64,000 nt of DNA from Roseovarius sp. ZX-A-9 (GTDB lineage: Bacteria > Pseudomonadota > Alphaproteobacteria > Rhodobacterales > Rhodobacteraceae): NCBI RefSeq assembly GCF_028369135.1, contig NZ_JAPWHW010000017.1:52677-116676 (forward strand). Reading direction: 5' to 3'. The position numbers were made by a program, and so were the translations under genes. Below are positions 35,573 through 43,736 of the stretch, in pieces. Position 1 is the stretch's first letter, and the number at the start of each line of letters is the position of its first letter. The notes under the pieces are model-generated. The model saw nothing but the letters and a program-made list of their open reading frames with translations, did not search any database and was not told where the DNA came from.

Positions 35573-36005
35573 CCCCGTCCTTAGTCAAATGGATCGCGCT
35601 TCGCGCTCATTGCACCACGCGATGCGGTCCCCGCATCGCGCATCGCGTCTTTTGCACCCCGTCTCTTGCACCCCGCAAGACGGGTTTTGCTGCGTGCTGA
35701 CCGTCTCGCGTCACCTGCAGAACGCCATACGCGAGGCTGCCTCCCGTCGTCTGGAGCGCGCTATCCGTCACCTGCATTCCGTCCGCAGTACATCGCCGAG
35801 CGCATCCCGACATTTGGAGGGTGTGTGGTGCCCCGCGACGAATGCTGAAGGCGCCACGGCAGACGTCGCACGTTCATCGCACAACGCCGCCCGCTGCATG
35901 CCAAACGCGGGTCGCATCCCGACTTCTGCTTGACCCTTCCGCCTCATGCGTTTAGCGACATTTTTGCATTATCGTTGCGATTCACTATTTTTGCGGAGGA
36001 TCAGA
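35573..36005. repeat. Structured non-coding region between oriT candidate and virC1-like gene
   Basis: No convincing gene. It contains a perfect hairpin GCGATGCGG-TCC-CCGCATCGC (35619-35639), a bulged hairpin CCCGTCTCTTGC/GCAAGACGGG (35658-35684) followed by TTTT, and TTGCACC repeated at 35610, 35652 and 35666. Two ATTTTTGC-type repeats occur near 35957 and 35986, just before the RBS CGGAGGA of the ParA-like gene. Likely roles are binding sites for relaxosome proteins and the divergent promoters. Confidence 0.5.
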
Positions 36006-36725
36006 ATGCCGAACGAAAATCTTGTGGTGATCGCAGCAATGGCCCGGAAAGGGGGCAGTGGAAAAACGACGCTTTCGCGCGCCTTGATCAGCGCCGCGAT
36101 CGCCGCCGGACGCAGAGTGATGTTGATCGACACGGACAGCACGAGAGTACTCGGGGCCTGGCATGCTCGGGCGGAAACCGGTGGGCTGAGTTCGCCGCTT
36201 CTCTGCTCGGCCACCGTCGAAAGCGTGGCGGGTGTCGAGGATCGGATCGATCAGGTCTACATGGCAGGCACGGCAGACTTCATCTTCATCGATACCGCAG
36301 GGGTCGGTGCCGAATGGTCAGACGGCATTGCGGTGCTTGCGGACCACATTGTGACGCCCGTCATGCTGTCGACGTCTGATTTCGATGTCGGCGCACAGAC
36401 TGCCGATTGGTATGAGAAGCTGAAATCCCGTGTTGACGACCCCTCCAGCCTTCCGCGCCACCACGTCGTCCTCAACATGGTTGACCCGAAAACGACCCGT
36501 GCTGACGCCGCCCTGATTGAAGAAGCGCTCACCCGTTTTCCGGTGATTGAGACCGTCATGATGCGGCGGAACACTTACAAGGAGATGGACCAGAAGGGGC
36601 TTCTCCACGCCTTGGCGCTGGAAAAGCAATCCGATCCAAACCCTCTGATGCGTCCACATGTACGTCATGTCGTCGAGGCGCTCGAGGAGGCAACGGACAT
36701 TCTCAACAACATTCTTGCTGCGTGA
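36006..36725 (+). CDS. ParA/VirC1-like ATPase
   Basis: A 239-residue P-loop ATPase of the MinD/ParA family: deviant Walker A RKGGSGKTTLS, then RVMLIDTDSTRVLGAW and FIFIDTAGVG. No N-terminal DNA-binding domain is present, as in VirC1. VirC1 brings relaxosome DNA to the type IV channel at the cell pole. Its place beside the oriT candidate and a VirC2-like gene favours VirC1 over a plasmid-partition ParA, but no parS or ParB is seen to decide. Confidence 0.85.
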   Translation: MPNENLVVIAAMARKGGSGKTTLSRALISAAIAAGRRVMLIDTDSTRVLGAWHARAETGGLSSPLLCSATVESVAGVEDRIDQVYMAGTADFIFIDTAGVGAEWSDGIAVLADHIVTPVMLSTSDFDVGAQTADWYEKLKSRVDDPSSLPRHHVVLNMVDPKTTRADAALIEEALTRFPVIETVMMRRNTYKEMDQKGLLHALALEKQSDPNPLMRPHVRHVVEALEEATDILNNILAA

Positions 36726-36735
36726 GGACAGTCGA

Positions 36736-37377
36736 TTGCGCAAGAAGATCCCGACCATCACCAGGCCCGACCCAGCCTACGCCGCGACCCTGCAACAGGG
36801 TGACCCCGAGGTTCACGGGAAGGAAGATGAGGCACAGGTCACAGCAACAAAGACAGGCACCCCAGTCGCTGACGTTGGCGCTGATCGGCACGAGTCGGAG
36901 CGTGCGCCGGAAAGTGCCGTGGCGCTGCACCAAGTCACCGCGGAAAGCTCTGACCCGCATACCAGCCTGAGAGCTCCCGTATCGGCGCGCGCTTTGAGCC
37001 CGACCCGGAAGATCGACATCAGGGTCAACGCACTCGAACGACAGGAAGCTGCGCTAGAAACTTGTGGTGTTGACCCAGCACATGTGGTGCGTGCCGCCCT
37101 GCGCCGTGCAGTCAAAGGCTGGCAACTGTCGCCGGTCTTCGCGCCAATTGCTGAGGAGCGGCGCACTCGAAACACGCAGTGGCAGGCCCGTACATCTCTG
37201 GCAGTAGATGCGGCCAGCCTGGGTGTCCTCCTCCGGGACCACGACCCCCTCGACGTCTTGAGTAAATGGGCTCTGATCCGCGGCCAAGTGGAACCACGCA
37301 TATGGGGCGAGATCGACAAAATCTTGGAAGAAATTGCGGTTCGCGCTGCATCGCCGCATGAGCAGCACACACCGTAA
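36736..37377 (+). CDS. VirC2-like conjugal transfer protein
   Basis: A 213-residue protein from TTG 36736 (GAGG at 36724-36727). The first 100 residues are low-complexity and charged; the C-terminal half (RKIDIRVNALERQEAALETCGVDPAHVVRAALRRAVKGW...) reads like a ribbon-helix-helix fold. Position directly after a VirC1-like ATPase and size agree with VirC2, which binds overdrive-type sequences near the transfer origin. Direct sequence recognition is weak, so the call leans on context. Confidence 0.55.
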   Translation: MRKKIPTITRPDPAYAATLQQGDPEVHGKEDEAQVTATKTGTPVADVGADRHESERAPESAVALHQVTAESSDPHTSLRAPVSARALSPTRKIDIRVNALERQEAALETCGVDPAHVVRAALRRAVKGWQLSPVFAPIAEERRTRNTQWQARTSLAVDAASLGVLLRDHDPLDVLSKWALIRGQVEPRIWGEIDKILEEIAVRAASPHEQHTP

Positions 37378-37407
37378 GAGACCTATCTAAAAAGATAACT
37401 TGCATTT

Positions 37408-37433
37408 CGCCGGTGGATTTTCGCCCACCGGCG
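37408..37433 (+). terminator. Hairpin after the virC2-like gene
   Basis: CGCCGGTGG (37408-37416) and CCACCGGCG (37425-37433) form a perfect nine-pair stem with an eight-base loop 31 bases past the stop codon. A T-run is missing downstream, so it may be a factor-dependent or partial terminator. Confidence 0.4.
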
Positions 37434-37538
37434 GAAGCTCGCCTTGCAGTTGCGGAAAGCGTGGCGCTAATGAGCGTCATATAGAATTTCAGACCTCAGT
37501 GGTGATGAGTTACGAGGTCCATTTTGGAGGAACGCATT

Positions 37539-37778
37539 ATGAACACGAAGCCCCGCCTGACTGGCGAACCGATCATGCGCATCCTCTGCAAGACATCTGA
37601 AAATCTGGTTGGCTACCTTTACCAATGGAACAATGGTGACGTGCAGCCTGCCTGGTTCGACGGCGCCATGGCGGACGTTCGCTATGAACCATTCATTCAA
37701 GCGCCGGAACAGAACCCTGTCGATCCGAAGATCCCCAGATCGCGTCAGCAAGATCTGACGCACCTTGAAAAGGCCTAG
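37539..37778 (+). CDS. Small hypothetical protein
   Basis: A 79-residue protein with a strong RBS (GGAGGAA) before ATG 37539. The sequence IMRILCKTSENLVGYLYQWNNGDVQPAWFDGAMADVRYEPF suggests a small beta-rich fold. No family is recognised. It stands alone between the transfer genes and the Fic gene. Confidence 0.55.
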   Translation: MNTKPRLTGEPIMRILCKTSENLVGYLYQWNNGDVQPAWFDGAMADVRYEPFIQAPEQNPVDPKIPRSRQQDLTHLEKA

Positions 37779-37869
37779 CTCAAGATCTCGCGTCGGTTTG
37801 TGGGTCACCCCATCCCGCAGGTCCTTTGAGCGATAGAGTTGACTTCTATGCCTCAGAAGTGATCTAAAT

Positions 37870-37900
37870 ATGAGTTATAGGAAGGATGTCTATAACTCAT
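37870..37900. promoter_or_regulatory. Perfect inverted repeat covering the RBS and start codon of fic
   Basis: ATGAGTTATAG (37870-37880) and CTATAACTCAT (37890-37900) are perfect 11-base arms around the loop GAAGGATGT. The loop and arm edge hold the Shine-Dalgarno GGAAGGA; the right arm ends within the ATG at 37899. It can act as a repressor operator or as an mRNA hairpin hiding the start. The encoded protein has a C-terminal winged helix and may bind it. Confidence 0.7.
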
Positions 37901-39083
37901 GGCTTGGAACTGGACGCTGCCCGATTGGCCGGATTTCCGGTATGACGCCTCCGCTCTGGAGCCGTTTGAGCAGACGTTTCTGCTGTCGTCCGGAGAAATC
38001 CTCGGCGCGGTCCATCATGTCAGCCAGCCGGAGCGCGAGCAACTCCGCATCGAACTGCTCAGCGAGGAAGCGATGCAGACGAGCGCCATCGAGGGTGAAA
38101 TCCTCGATAGGCTCAGTGTGCAATCTTCGCTGCGCCGCCATCTGGGCCTCGATCCAGACAGCTACCCTGCCAAACCGCGCGAACAGGGCGTCGCGGAAAT
38201 GATGGTCGACGTCTATTCCAGTTTTGCAGAGCCGCTAACCCATGAGACACTGTACCGCTGGCATCGGATGCTCCTGTCCCATGACCGTCGGTTGGAAACC
38301 ATTGGGGCCTACCGACAACACGCCGAGGCGATGCAAATCGTTTCCGGCCGACTTGACCGGCCCACGATCCATTTCGAAGCGCCGCCTTCAGAGCGGGTCA
38401 TGCCTGAGATGGAGCGATACGCGGATTGGTTCAACAAGACCGGGCCGGGGGGAGCAGAGCCGCTTCCAGCGCTGACGCGCGCAGGGCTAAGCCACCTCTA
38501 TTTCGAGAGCGTCCACCCATTCGAAGACGGCAACGGTCGCTTGGGTCGCGCCCTCGCTGAAAAGTCGCTGGCGCAGAACATTGGCCAGCCGACCCTCATC
38601 TCGCTCGCCTTCACCATCGAGAAGGAGCGCAAGGGATACTACGATCAGCTCGAGCAGCATCAAAAAACGCTCGACGTGACCGATTGGCTCGTCTGGTTCG
38701 CAGAAGTTGTCTTGAAGGCCCAACAGGCAACACTCGACCGCGTAGGCTTCTTCATCAGCAAGGCACACTTCTATGATCGGCACAGAGACCACTTGAACGA
38801 ACGCCAGGCCAAGGCCATCGCTCGCATGTTTCGGGAAGGCCCCGGCGGGTTCAAAGGCGGCCTCAGCGCCGACAACTATCTCAAGATCACCGGAACTTCA
38901 CGCGCAACCGCAACCCGCGATCTGCAGGACCTGGTCGAGAAGGGTGCGCTCAGCCGGACCGGTGAGCGACGCCATACGAGGTACTGGCTAATACTCTCAG
39001 AAACAACGACATCGCAGCTGTCGGCGAAACCCGAAAGAACACAGATCGAGCTGAACAAGGCACTGGATCTGAAGTCCCCTTAA
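37899..39083 (+). CDS. Fic-family protein with DUF4172-like N-domain and C-terminal winged helix
   Basis: A 394-residue protein. The Fic core motif HPFEDGNGRLGRA is intact at about 206-218, so transfer of AMP or a similar group to a hydroxyl is expected. The inhibitory motif TSAIEG (about 61-66) lies N-terminal to the core (class II), implying auto-inhibition. The C-terminus (SADNYLKITGTSRATATRDLQDLVEKGALSRTG, about 328-360) is a winged helix. Targets are unknown. It sits at the border of the RM island. Confidence 0.92.
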   Translation: MAWNWTLPDWPDFRYDASALEPFEQTFLLSSGEILGAVHHVSQPEREQLRIELLSEEAMQTSAIEGEILDRLSVQSSLRRHLGLDPDSYPAKPREQGVAEMMVDVYSSFAEPLTHETLYRWHRMLLSHDRRLETIGAYRQHAEAMQIVSGRLDRPTIHFEAPPSERVMPEMERYADWFNKTGPGGAEPLPALTRAGLSHLYFESVHPFEDGNGRLGRALAEKSLAQNIGQPTLISLAFTIEKERKGYYDQLEQHQKTLDVTDWLVWFAEVVLKAQQATLDRVGFFISKAHFYDRHRDHLNERQAKAIARMFREGPGGFKGGLSADNYLKITGTSRATATRDLQDLVEKGALSRTGERRHTRYWLILSETTTSQLSAKPERTQIELNKALDLKSP

Positions 39084-39196
39084 AGCATCCGCTTGCCAAC
39101 TGTGGATCAGGTTGAAAAGGGGCCGTCCAAGCAAATGTGATTGAATTCTTTAATGGAAGAATGGAAGATAAGTCATTATCCGCGAGGAGATGCCCA

Positions 39197-39376
39197 ATGG
39201 GTGATGATGCCGCGAAACTTTCGAACCTAAATTTGAAGATCACCGAGGATGAGCGGTGGGCCTTCAAGGAGCTCTGTGTCCGGCACCGGATGAGTCAGGT
39301 CGACGGCTTCCGTTTGGCAGCACGATTATTGGAACAGCACCTTGAGACGAAAACGAATAACAGTGAAGGCGCATAG
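39197..39376 (+). CDS. Small RHH-like protein preceding hsdM
   Basis: About 59 residues from ATG 39197 (GAGGAG upstream); a longer GTG start at 39137 is possible. KLSNLNLKITEDERWAFKELCVRHRMSQVDGFRLAARLLEQHLE has the strand-helix-helix pattern of ribbon-helix-helix repressors. Its stop codon touches the hsdM ATG, so it is translated with hsdM and could control expression of the RM operon. Confidence 0.65.
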   Translation: MGDDAAKLSNLNLKITEDERWAFKELCVRHRMSQVDGFRLAARLLEQHLETKTNNSEGA

Positions 39377-41395
39377 ATGAACACCCAGACGACGAACACC
39401 TCTCTCGCCGATTTCATCTGGAAGAACGCCGACGACCTCTGGGGGAACTTCAAGCACGTCGATTTCGGTAAGGTAATCCTGCCCTTCACCCTGTTGCGCC
39501 GCCTGGAATGCGTGCTGGAACCGACTCGGGACCAGGTGCGCGAAACCGTCAAGACCATGAAGGAGAGCCCGATTGACTTGGGCGTGATCCTCCGGACCCA
39601 GACCGGTTACCCGTTCTACAACACCTCGAACTACGACCTGCGCAGCCTCGGCGCGTCCCGGACCCGCCAGAACCTCGAGGATTACATCGCCTCCTTCTCC
39701 GACAACGCCCGGGTCATCTTCGAACAGTTCGACTTCGCGAACACGCTGGCCCGGATGGACAAGGCCGGGGTCCTCTACAAGATCTGCCAGAACTTCGCCG
39801 CCATCGACCTCCACCCCGACGCGGTTCCGGAACGGGTGATGTCCAACGTCTACGAACACCTGATCCGGCGCTTCGGCGCCGAGGTGAACGAAGCGGCCGA
39901 AGACTTCATGACCCCGCGCGATGTCGTCCATCTGGCCATCGAGCTGCTGCTCGACCCGGACGACCAGATGTTCATTGACAACCCCGGCCTGATCCGGACC
40001 CTCTATGACCCCACCTGCGGCACTGGCGGCTTCCTGTCGGATGGGATGGAACATGTGAACGCCCTGCGCGACCGGTACTCGGTCGCCCCGGTCATCGTTC
40101 CCTACGGGCAGGAACTGGAGCCGGAGACCCACGCGGTCTGCCTCGCCTCGATGCTCCTCAAGACCGTCGAGTCCGATCCCGGCCGAGACCTGTCGAAGAA
40201 CATCAAGCTGGGCAGCACCCTGTCCGACGACAAGCTCGCGAACGAGCGGTTCCATTACTGCGTCTCGAATCCCCCTTTCGGCAAGAAGTGGGAGATGGAT
40301 CAGGCCGCCGTGGTCCGGGAGCATCAGGAGAAGGGGTGCGAGGGCCGGTTCGGCCCCAAGCTGCCACGCGTCAGCGACGGGTCAATGCTGTTCCTTCTCC
40401 ACCTCCTCAGCAAGCTGGAGGCGCCGGAGCGCGGCGGCGGGCGGGCGGCGATCGTCTTGTCCGGCTCGCCGCTCTTCAACGGGAACGCCGGTCAGGGCGA
40501 ATCCGAAATCCGGCGCTACCTGCTCGAGGAGGACGTGGTCGAGGCGATCATCGCGCTTCCGACCGAGATATTCTTTCGCACCGGGATCGGCACCTACATC
40601 TGGCTTCTGTCCAACAAGAAGCCCGCCCACCGTAAGGGTCGGGTCCAGCTGATCGACGCGACCGCGCTGTTCGAGCCGATGCGCAAGAGCGAGGGCAACA
40701 AACGCCGAAAGGTCGGGGACGACCAGATCCGGCAAATCGTCCAGATGTATGCCGACTTCGCCGAGACGAAGGAGAGCCGTTTGTTCGACAGCCGCGACTT
40801 CGGCTATCGCCGGGTCAAGGTCCTGCGCCCGCTGCGCAAGAAGATCGTGATCTCGGCCGAGGGGCTGGCGGCGCTGGCGGACGAAACCGCCTGGGGCAAG
40901 CTGACCCCGGACCAGCAGGCCGGCTGGACCGCACTGTTCAAGGGGATGATGGGCGAGACGCAGGGCTGGGGCTGGATCGACACCTGGGCGAAGAACGCGG
41001 CGAAGCGGGACACAGGGCTGGGGAAGGTGAACGCGGCGCTGATCAAGGCGTTTCAGAAGGCGTTCGGCGTGCGGGAACCGGACCTCGAACCGATCCTCGA
41101 CAAGAAGGGCGAGGTCATCCCCGATGACGACCTGACGGATTTCGAGAACATCCCCCTCGGCACCGACATCCGGGACTACATGGCGCAGGAGGTGCTGCCC
41201 CATGCGCATGACGCCTATGTGGATGAGACGTTCCGCGATGAATACGACGGCCAGGTGGGCGTCGTGGGGTACGAGATCAACTTCAACCGCTACTTCTATG
41301 AATACCAGCCGCCCCGCGATCTGGAGGAAATCGACGCCGAGCTGAAGGCGGTCGAGGCGGGAATCGCGGCGGTGCTGGCGGAGGTGACGGAATGA
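39377..41395 (+). CDS. hsdM: Type I restriction-modification DNA methyltransferase subunit
   Basis: A 672-residue N6-adenine methyltransferase: SAM motif DPTCGTGGFLSDG near residue 211 and catalytic NPPF near residue 298 (CVSNPPFGKKWEM). The N-terminal helical HsdM domain is present, and the C-terminal 200 residues are longer than in short HsdM types. With HsdS it methylates the target site; with HsdR it forms the nuclease. It overlaps hsdS by four bases. Confidence 0.95.
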   Translation: MNTQTTNTSLADFIWKNADDLWGNFKHVDFGKVILPFTLLRRLECVLEPTRDQVRETVKTMKESPIDLGVILRTQTGYPFYNTSNYDLRSLGASRTRQNLEDYIASFSDNARVIFEQFDFANTLARMDKAGVLYKICQNFAAIDLHPDAVPERVMSNVYEHLIRRFGAEVNEAAEDFMTPRDVVHLAIELLLDPDDQMFIDNPGLIRTLYDPTCGTGGFLSDGMEHVNALRDRYSVAPVIVPYGQELEPETHAVCLASMLLKTVESDPGRDLSKNIKLGSTLSDDKLANERFHYCVSNPPFGKKWEMDQAAVVREHQEKGCEGRFGPKLPRVSDGSMLFLLHLLSKLEAPERGGGRAAIVLSGSPLFNGNAGQGESEIRRYLLEEDVVEAIIALPTEIFFRTGIGTYIWLLSNKKPAHRKGRVQLIDATALFEPMRKSEGNKRRKVGDDQIRQIVQMYADFAETKESRLFDSRDFGYRRVKVLRPLRKKIVISAEGLAALADETAWGKLTPDQQAGWTALFKGMMGETQGWGWIDTWAKNAAKRDTGLGKVNAALIKAFQKAFGVREPDLEPILDKKGEVIPDDDLTDFENIPLGTDIRDYMAQEVLPHAHDAYVDETFRDEYDGQVGVVGYEINFNRYFYEYQPPRDLEEIDAELKAVEAGIAAVLAEVTE

Positions 41396-42612
41396 CGCGT
41401 ACTGCGGCCAGCCTTGCGACCGGTCCATTTGGTCAGAATTGGCCGTCAGTAGCGGTGAAGCACCTCGCGGTTTTCCAGAGCGGCTCAGCGATCGACGGCG
41501 AGGAGATTGAGGATTTCGGGACGTACCCAGTGTATGGGGGTAACGGCCTGCGGGGCTACACGGAACGATTCACGCACAAGGGCGAGTTCGTTCTTGTCGG
41601 ACGACAAGGCGCGTTGTGTGGAAACATCAACTATGCGGAAGGACGTTTCTGGGCGTCGGAGCACGCGTTGGTCGGTCATCCGCGACGAATGTTCGATAGA
41701 CAGTGGTTCGGTGAGGCCCTCAGAACGGCCAACCTAGGTCAGTTTTCGACCGCTGCGGCGCAACCGGGTATCGCCGCAGAGGTTGTGAACAACCTTCGGA
41801 TTCCCGTTCCCCCTGTTGAAATCCAGCGGCTCATCGCCCGCTTCCTGGAGCGCGAGACAGGCCGGATTGACGGCCTGATCGAGAAGAAGACCCGGTTCAT
41901 CGCGCTGCTGAAGGAAAAGCGGGCGGCTATGATCACCCATGCGGTGACCAAGGGCATCGACCCGGACGCACCGATGAAGGACTCGGGCGTGGACTGGCTG
42001 GGCCGCGTGCCCGCCCGTTGGGATGTGCTGCGCATCGCGGCCCTGTTCCGCGAGGTCTCGCGCCCGGCGGACCCGGCCCTGCCGGTGCTGTCCGTGTCCA
42101 TCCACGACGGTGTGACGGACGGCGAACTGGCCGATGAGGACCGGGACCGGAAGGTCGCCCTGAGCGAGGACCGGACCAAGTATCAGGGCGTCGCGCCCGG
42201 TGATCTGGTCTACAACATGATGCGCGCGTGGCAGGGCGCGTTCGGGGCGGTCACGGTCAAAGGGTTGGTCAGCCCGGCCTATGTGGTCGCTGCTCCTGTC
42301 ACTACGTTCCGGACCAAGTTCATCGAACACCTTCTCCATACGAAGAGCGCCGCCGAAGAAATCCGCCGGTTCTCGCGCGGCATCGCGGATTTCCGGATGC
42401 GGCTTTACTGGGATCACTTCCGGGCGCTGAAGGTCTGCCTGCCGCCGCTGGACGAACAGGACCGCATCCTGTCGGAGATCGACGCGGAAACCGCCCGCAT
42501 CGATGGCCTAATCACCCTGACCGAGCGTAGCATCGACCTCCTTCGCGAGAAGCGTTCGGCGCTGATCACCGCCGCCGTGACCGGGAAGATTGACGTGAGG
42601 GCGGCGGCATGA
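41392..42612 (+). CDS. hsdS: Type I restriction-modification specificity subunit
   Basis: A 406-residue protein with two target-recognition domains (about 15-150 and 205-350), separated and followed by the conserved coiled-coil repeats IQRLIARFLERETGRIDGLIEKKTRFI and EQDRILSEIDAETARIDGLITLTERSIDLL. It defines a bipartite DNA target that cannot be read from sequence. The frame is intact and no duplicated or inverted hsdS is present in the window. Confidence 0.94.
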   Translation: MTRTAASLATGPFGQNWPSVAVKHLAVFQSGSAIDGEEIEDFGTYPVYGGNGLRGYTERFTHKGEFVLVGRQGALCGNINYAEGRFWASEHALVGHPRRMFDRQWFGEALRTANLGQFSTAAAQPGIAAEVVNNLRIPVPPVEIQRLIARFLERETGRIDGLIEKKTRFIALLKEKRAAMITHAVTKGIDPDAPMKDSGVDWLGRVPARWDVLRIAALFREVSRPADPALPVLSVSIHDGVTDGELADEDRDRKVALSEDRTKYQGVAPGDLVYNMMRAWQGAFGAVTVKGLVSPAYVVAAPVTTFRTKFIEHLLHTKSAAEEIRRFSRGIADFRMRLYWDHFRALKVCLPPLDEQDRILSEIDAETARIDGLITLTERSIDLLREKRSALITAAVTGKIDVRAAA

Positions 42613-42640
42613 CTTTTGGCGCGGACCGGTCGGTTTCTTA

Positions 42641-42669
42641 TTGCTTTGGTAGGATTCCTGCCCTATCTA
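42641..42669 (+). promoter_or_regulatory. Candidate promoter between hsdS and the Abi gene
   Basis: TTGCTT (42641-42646) and TATCTA (42664-42669) are spaced by 17 bases. Initiation six to seven bases downstream would fall at 42676, the base before the stem of the candidate RNA. The hexamers are imperfect, but the spacing and position are notable. Confidence 0.5.
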
Positions 42670-42675
42670 ATGTCT

Positions 42676-42747
42676 CAACAAGACCCGCCACGCCTCGGAC
42701 GGAACCTCGGTTTCGCACTGCGCACCCCGGCGGGTTACTTGTTTTCA
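42676..42747 (+). ncRNA. Candidate small structured RNA upstream of the Abi gene
   Basis: AACAAGACCCGCC (42677-42689) pairs with GGCGGGTTACTTGTT (42729-42743) over 13 pairs with a two-base TA bulge. The 39-base interior holds GGAAC-CTCG-GTTTC (42701-42714). The strong stem runs into TTTT, like an intrinsic terminator. A promoter-like sequence ends just before it. AbiF/AbiD-type proteins are reported to occur with non-coding RNA partners, so this may be the antitoxin or guide-like RNA. No transcript evidence is available here. Confidence 0.5.
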
Positions 42748-42760
42748 GGGTATCGCTTTC

Positions 42761-42778
42761 GCGGCACGGGGGTGCCGC
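42761..42778 (+). promoter_or_regulatory. Hairpin abutting the Abi start codon
   Basis: GCGGCAC (42761-42767) and GTGCCGC (42772-42778) form a perfect seven-pair stem with a GGGG loop that ends exactly one base before the ATG at 42779. The only G-rich ribosome-binding candidate is in the loop, so translation is probably weak or regulated. Confidence 0.55.
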
Positions 42779-43681
42779 ATGAAGTTTGAAAAACCCGCCG
42801 TTTCCGTCCCGGACCAGATCGAACTCCTCAAACGTCGCGGCATGATTGTCGGCGACGAAGCCCAGGCACAGCATTACCTCAGCTTCATCTCCTACTACAG
42901 GCTGCGGGCCTACTGGCTGCCCTTCGAGGTGCCCGCCGCGAACAACGGCGATCACGCCTTTCGTGACGCGACAACCTTCGAGGATGTGCTGACACTCTAC
43001 ATCTTCGACCGTGAATTGCGGCTCTTGGTCCTGGACGCTATCGAACGGGTCGAGGTAGCCCTGCGCGCGCAATGGGCACATCACATGGCGATGACCTATG
43101 GGCCCCATGGCTATCTCGAACAGGGCAACTATGCCCACATCGGGCGTCATGCCTCTGCCGTTGCCGAGTTGAACAAGGAATTCAGCCGCTCGCGCGACAC
43201 CTTCGCGACCCACTATCGCGACAAATACACCTCGCCGAAGCTGCCGCCGGTCTGGATGGCGGCAGAGGTCATGTCGTTCGGTCTACTTTCGAAATTCTAC
43301 AGCGATCTGAAGTTGCGCGGCGATAGAAACGCCATTGCAGCCCCCTTGGCGCTGGACGAAAGGGTCGTCACGTCTTTCGCCCACCATATCAGCCACGTGC
43401 GCAACATATGCGCCCACCACGGCAGGCTGTGGAACAAGCGCTTCACAGTGAAGATGACTGTTCCGAAATACCCCGCCAAGCTGCCCGTTGCGATGCGGGA
43501 TGCCGATCCGCGCTATCTGCACAACACTCTGGTGATGCTCGATTACCTTTTGGCCCTGATCGCACCGGGCAATGAATGGAAACAGCGGCTTGTTGCGCTG
43601 ATCGACGGCTGCCCGTTGGCCGGTCCTGCGAGTATGGGCTTTCCGGCGGATTGGCGCGCCAGAGCGGTATGGAAGATATGA
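42779..43681 (+). CDS. Abi_2 (AbiD/AbiF) family abortive-infection protein with HEPN-type motifs
   Basis: A 300-residue protein. The N-terminal part (VSVPDQIELLKRRGMIVGDEAQAQHYLSFISYYRLRAYWLPFE) is diagnostic of Abi_2. Two R-x4-H motifs occur, RAQWAH (about 96-101) and RNICAH (about 208-213), the form used by HEPN ribonucleases. Such proteins kill or arrest phage-infected cells, probably by RNA cleavage. The gene lies inside the type I RM operon behind a candidate ncRNA and a start-codon hairpin. Confidence 0.9.
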   Translation: MKFEKPAVSVPDQIELLKRRGMIVGDEAQAQHYLSFISYYRLRAYWLPFEVPAANNGDHAFRDATTFEDVLTLYIFDRELRLLVLDAIERVEVALRAQWAHHMAMTYGPHGYLEQGNYAHIGRHASAVAELNKEFSRSRDTFATHYRDKYTSPKLPPVWMAAEVMSFGLLSKFYSDLKLRGDRNAIAAPLALDERVVTSFAHHISHVRNICAHHGRLWNKRFTVKMTVPKYPAKLPVAMRDADPRYLHNTLVMLDYLLALIAPGNEWKQRLVALIDGCPLAGPASMGFPADWRARAVWKI

Positions 43682-43736
43682 GAATGCCGTTTTCAACCCG
43701 ATCAGAGCTCGGAATATTTTGGAAAGAGGTGGCCCT

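Noticed and set aside
35610..35680. TTGCACC repeats as a CRISPR array or iterons
   Set aside because: Only three short copies at unequal spacing and no replication initiator or cas gene in the window.
35589..35933. 114-codon frame in the oriT-virC1 gap
   Set aside because: Composed of repeated RHL/SR segments created by hairpins and repeats; no RBS and no similarity to a protein family.
36006..36725. Reading the ParA-like gene as a plasmid partition ATPase
   Set aside because: No ParB gene or iterated parS-like site nearby; neighbours are mobC, an oriT candidate and a VirC2-like gene. Not fully excluded.
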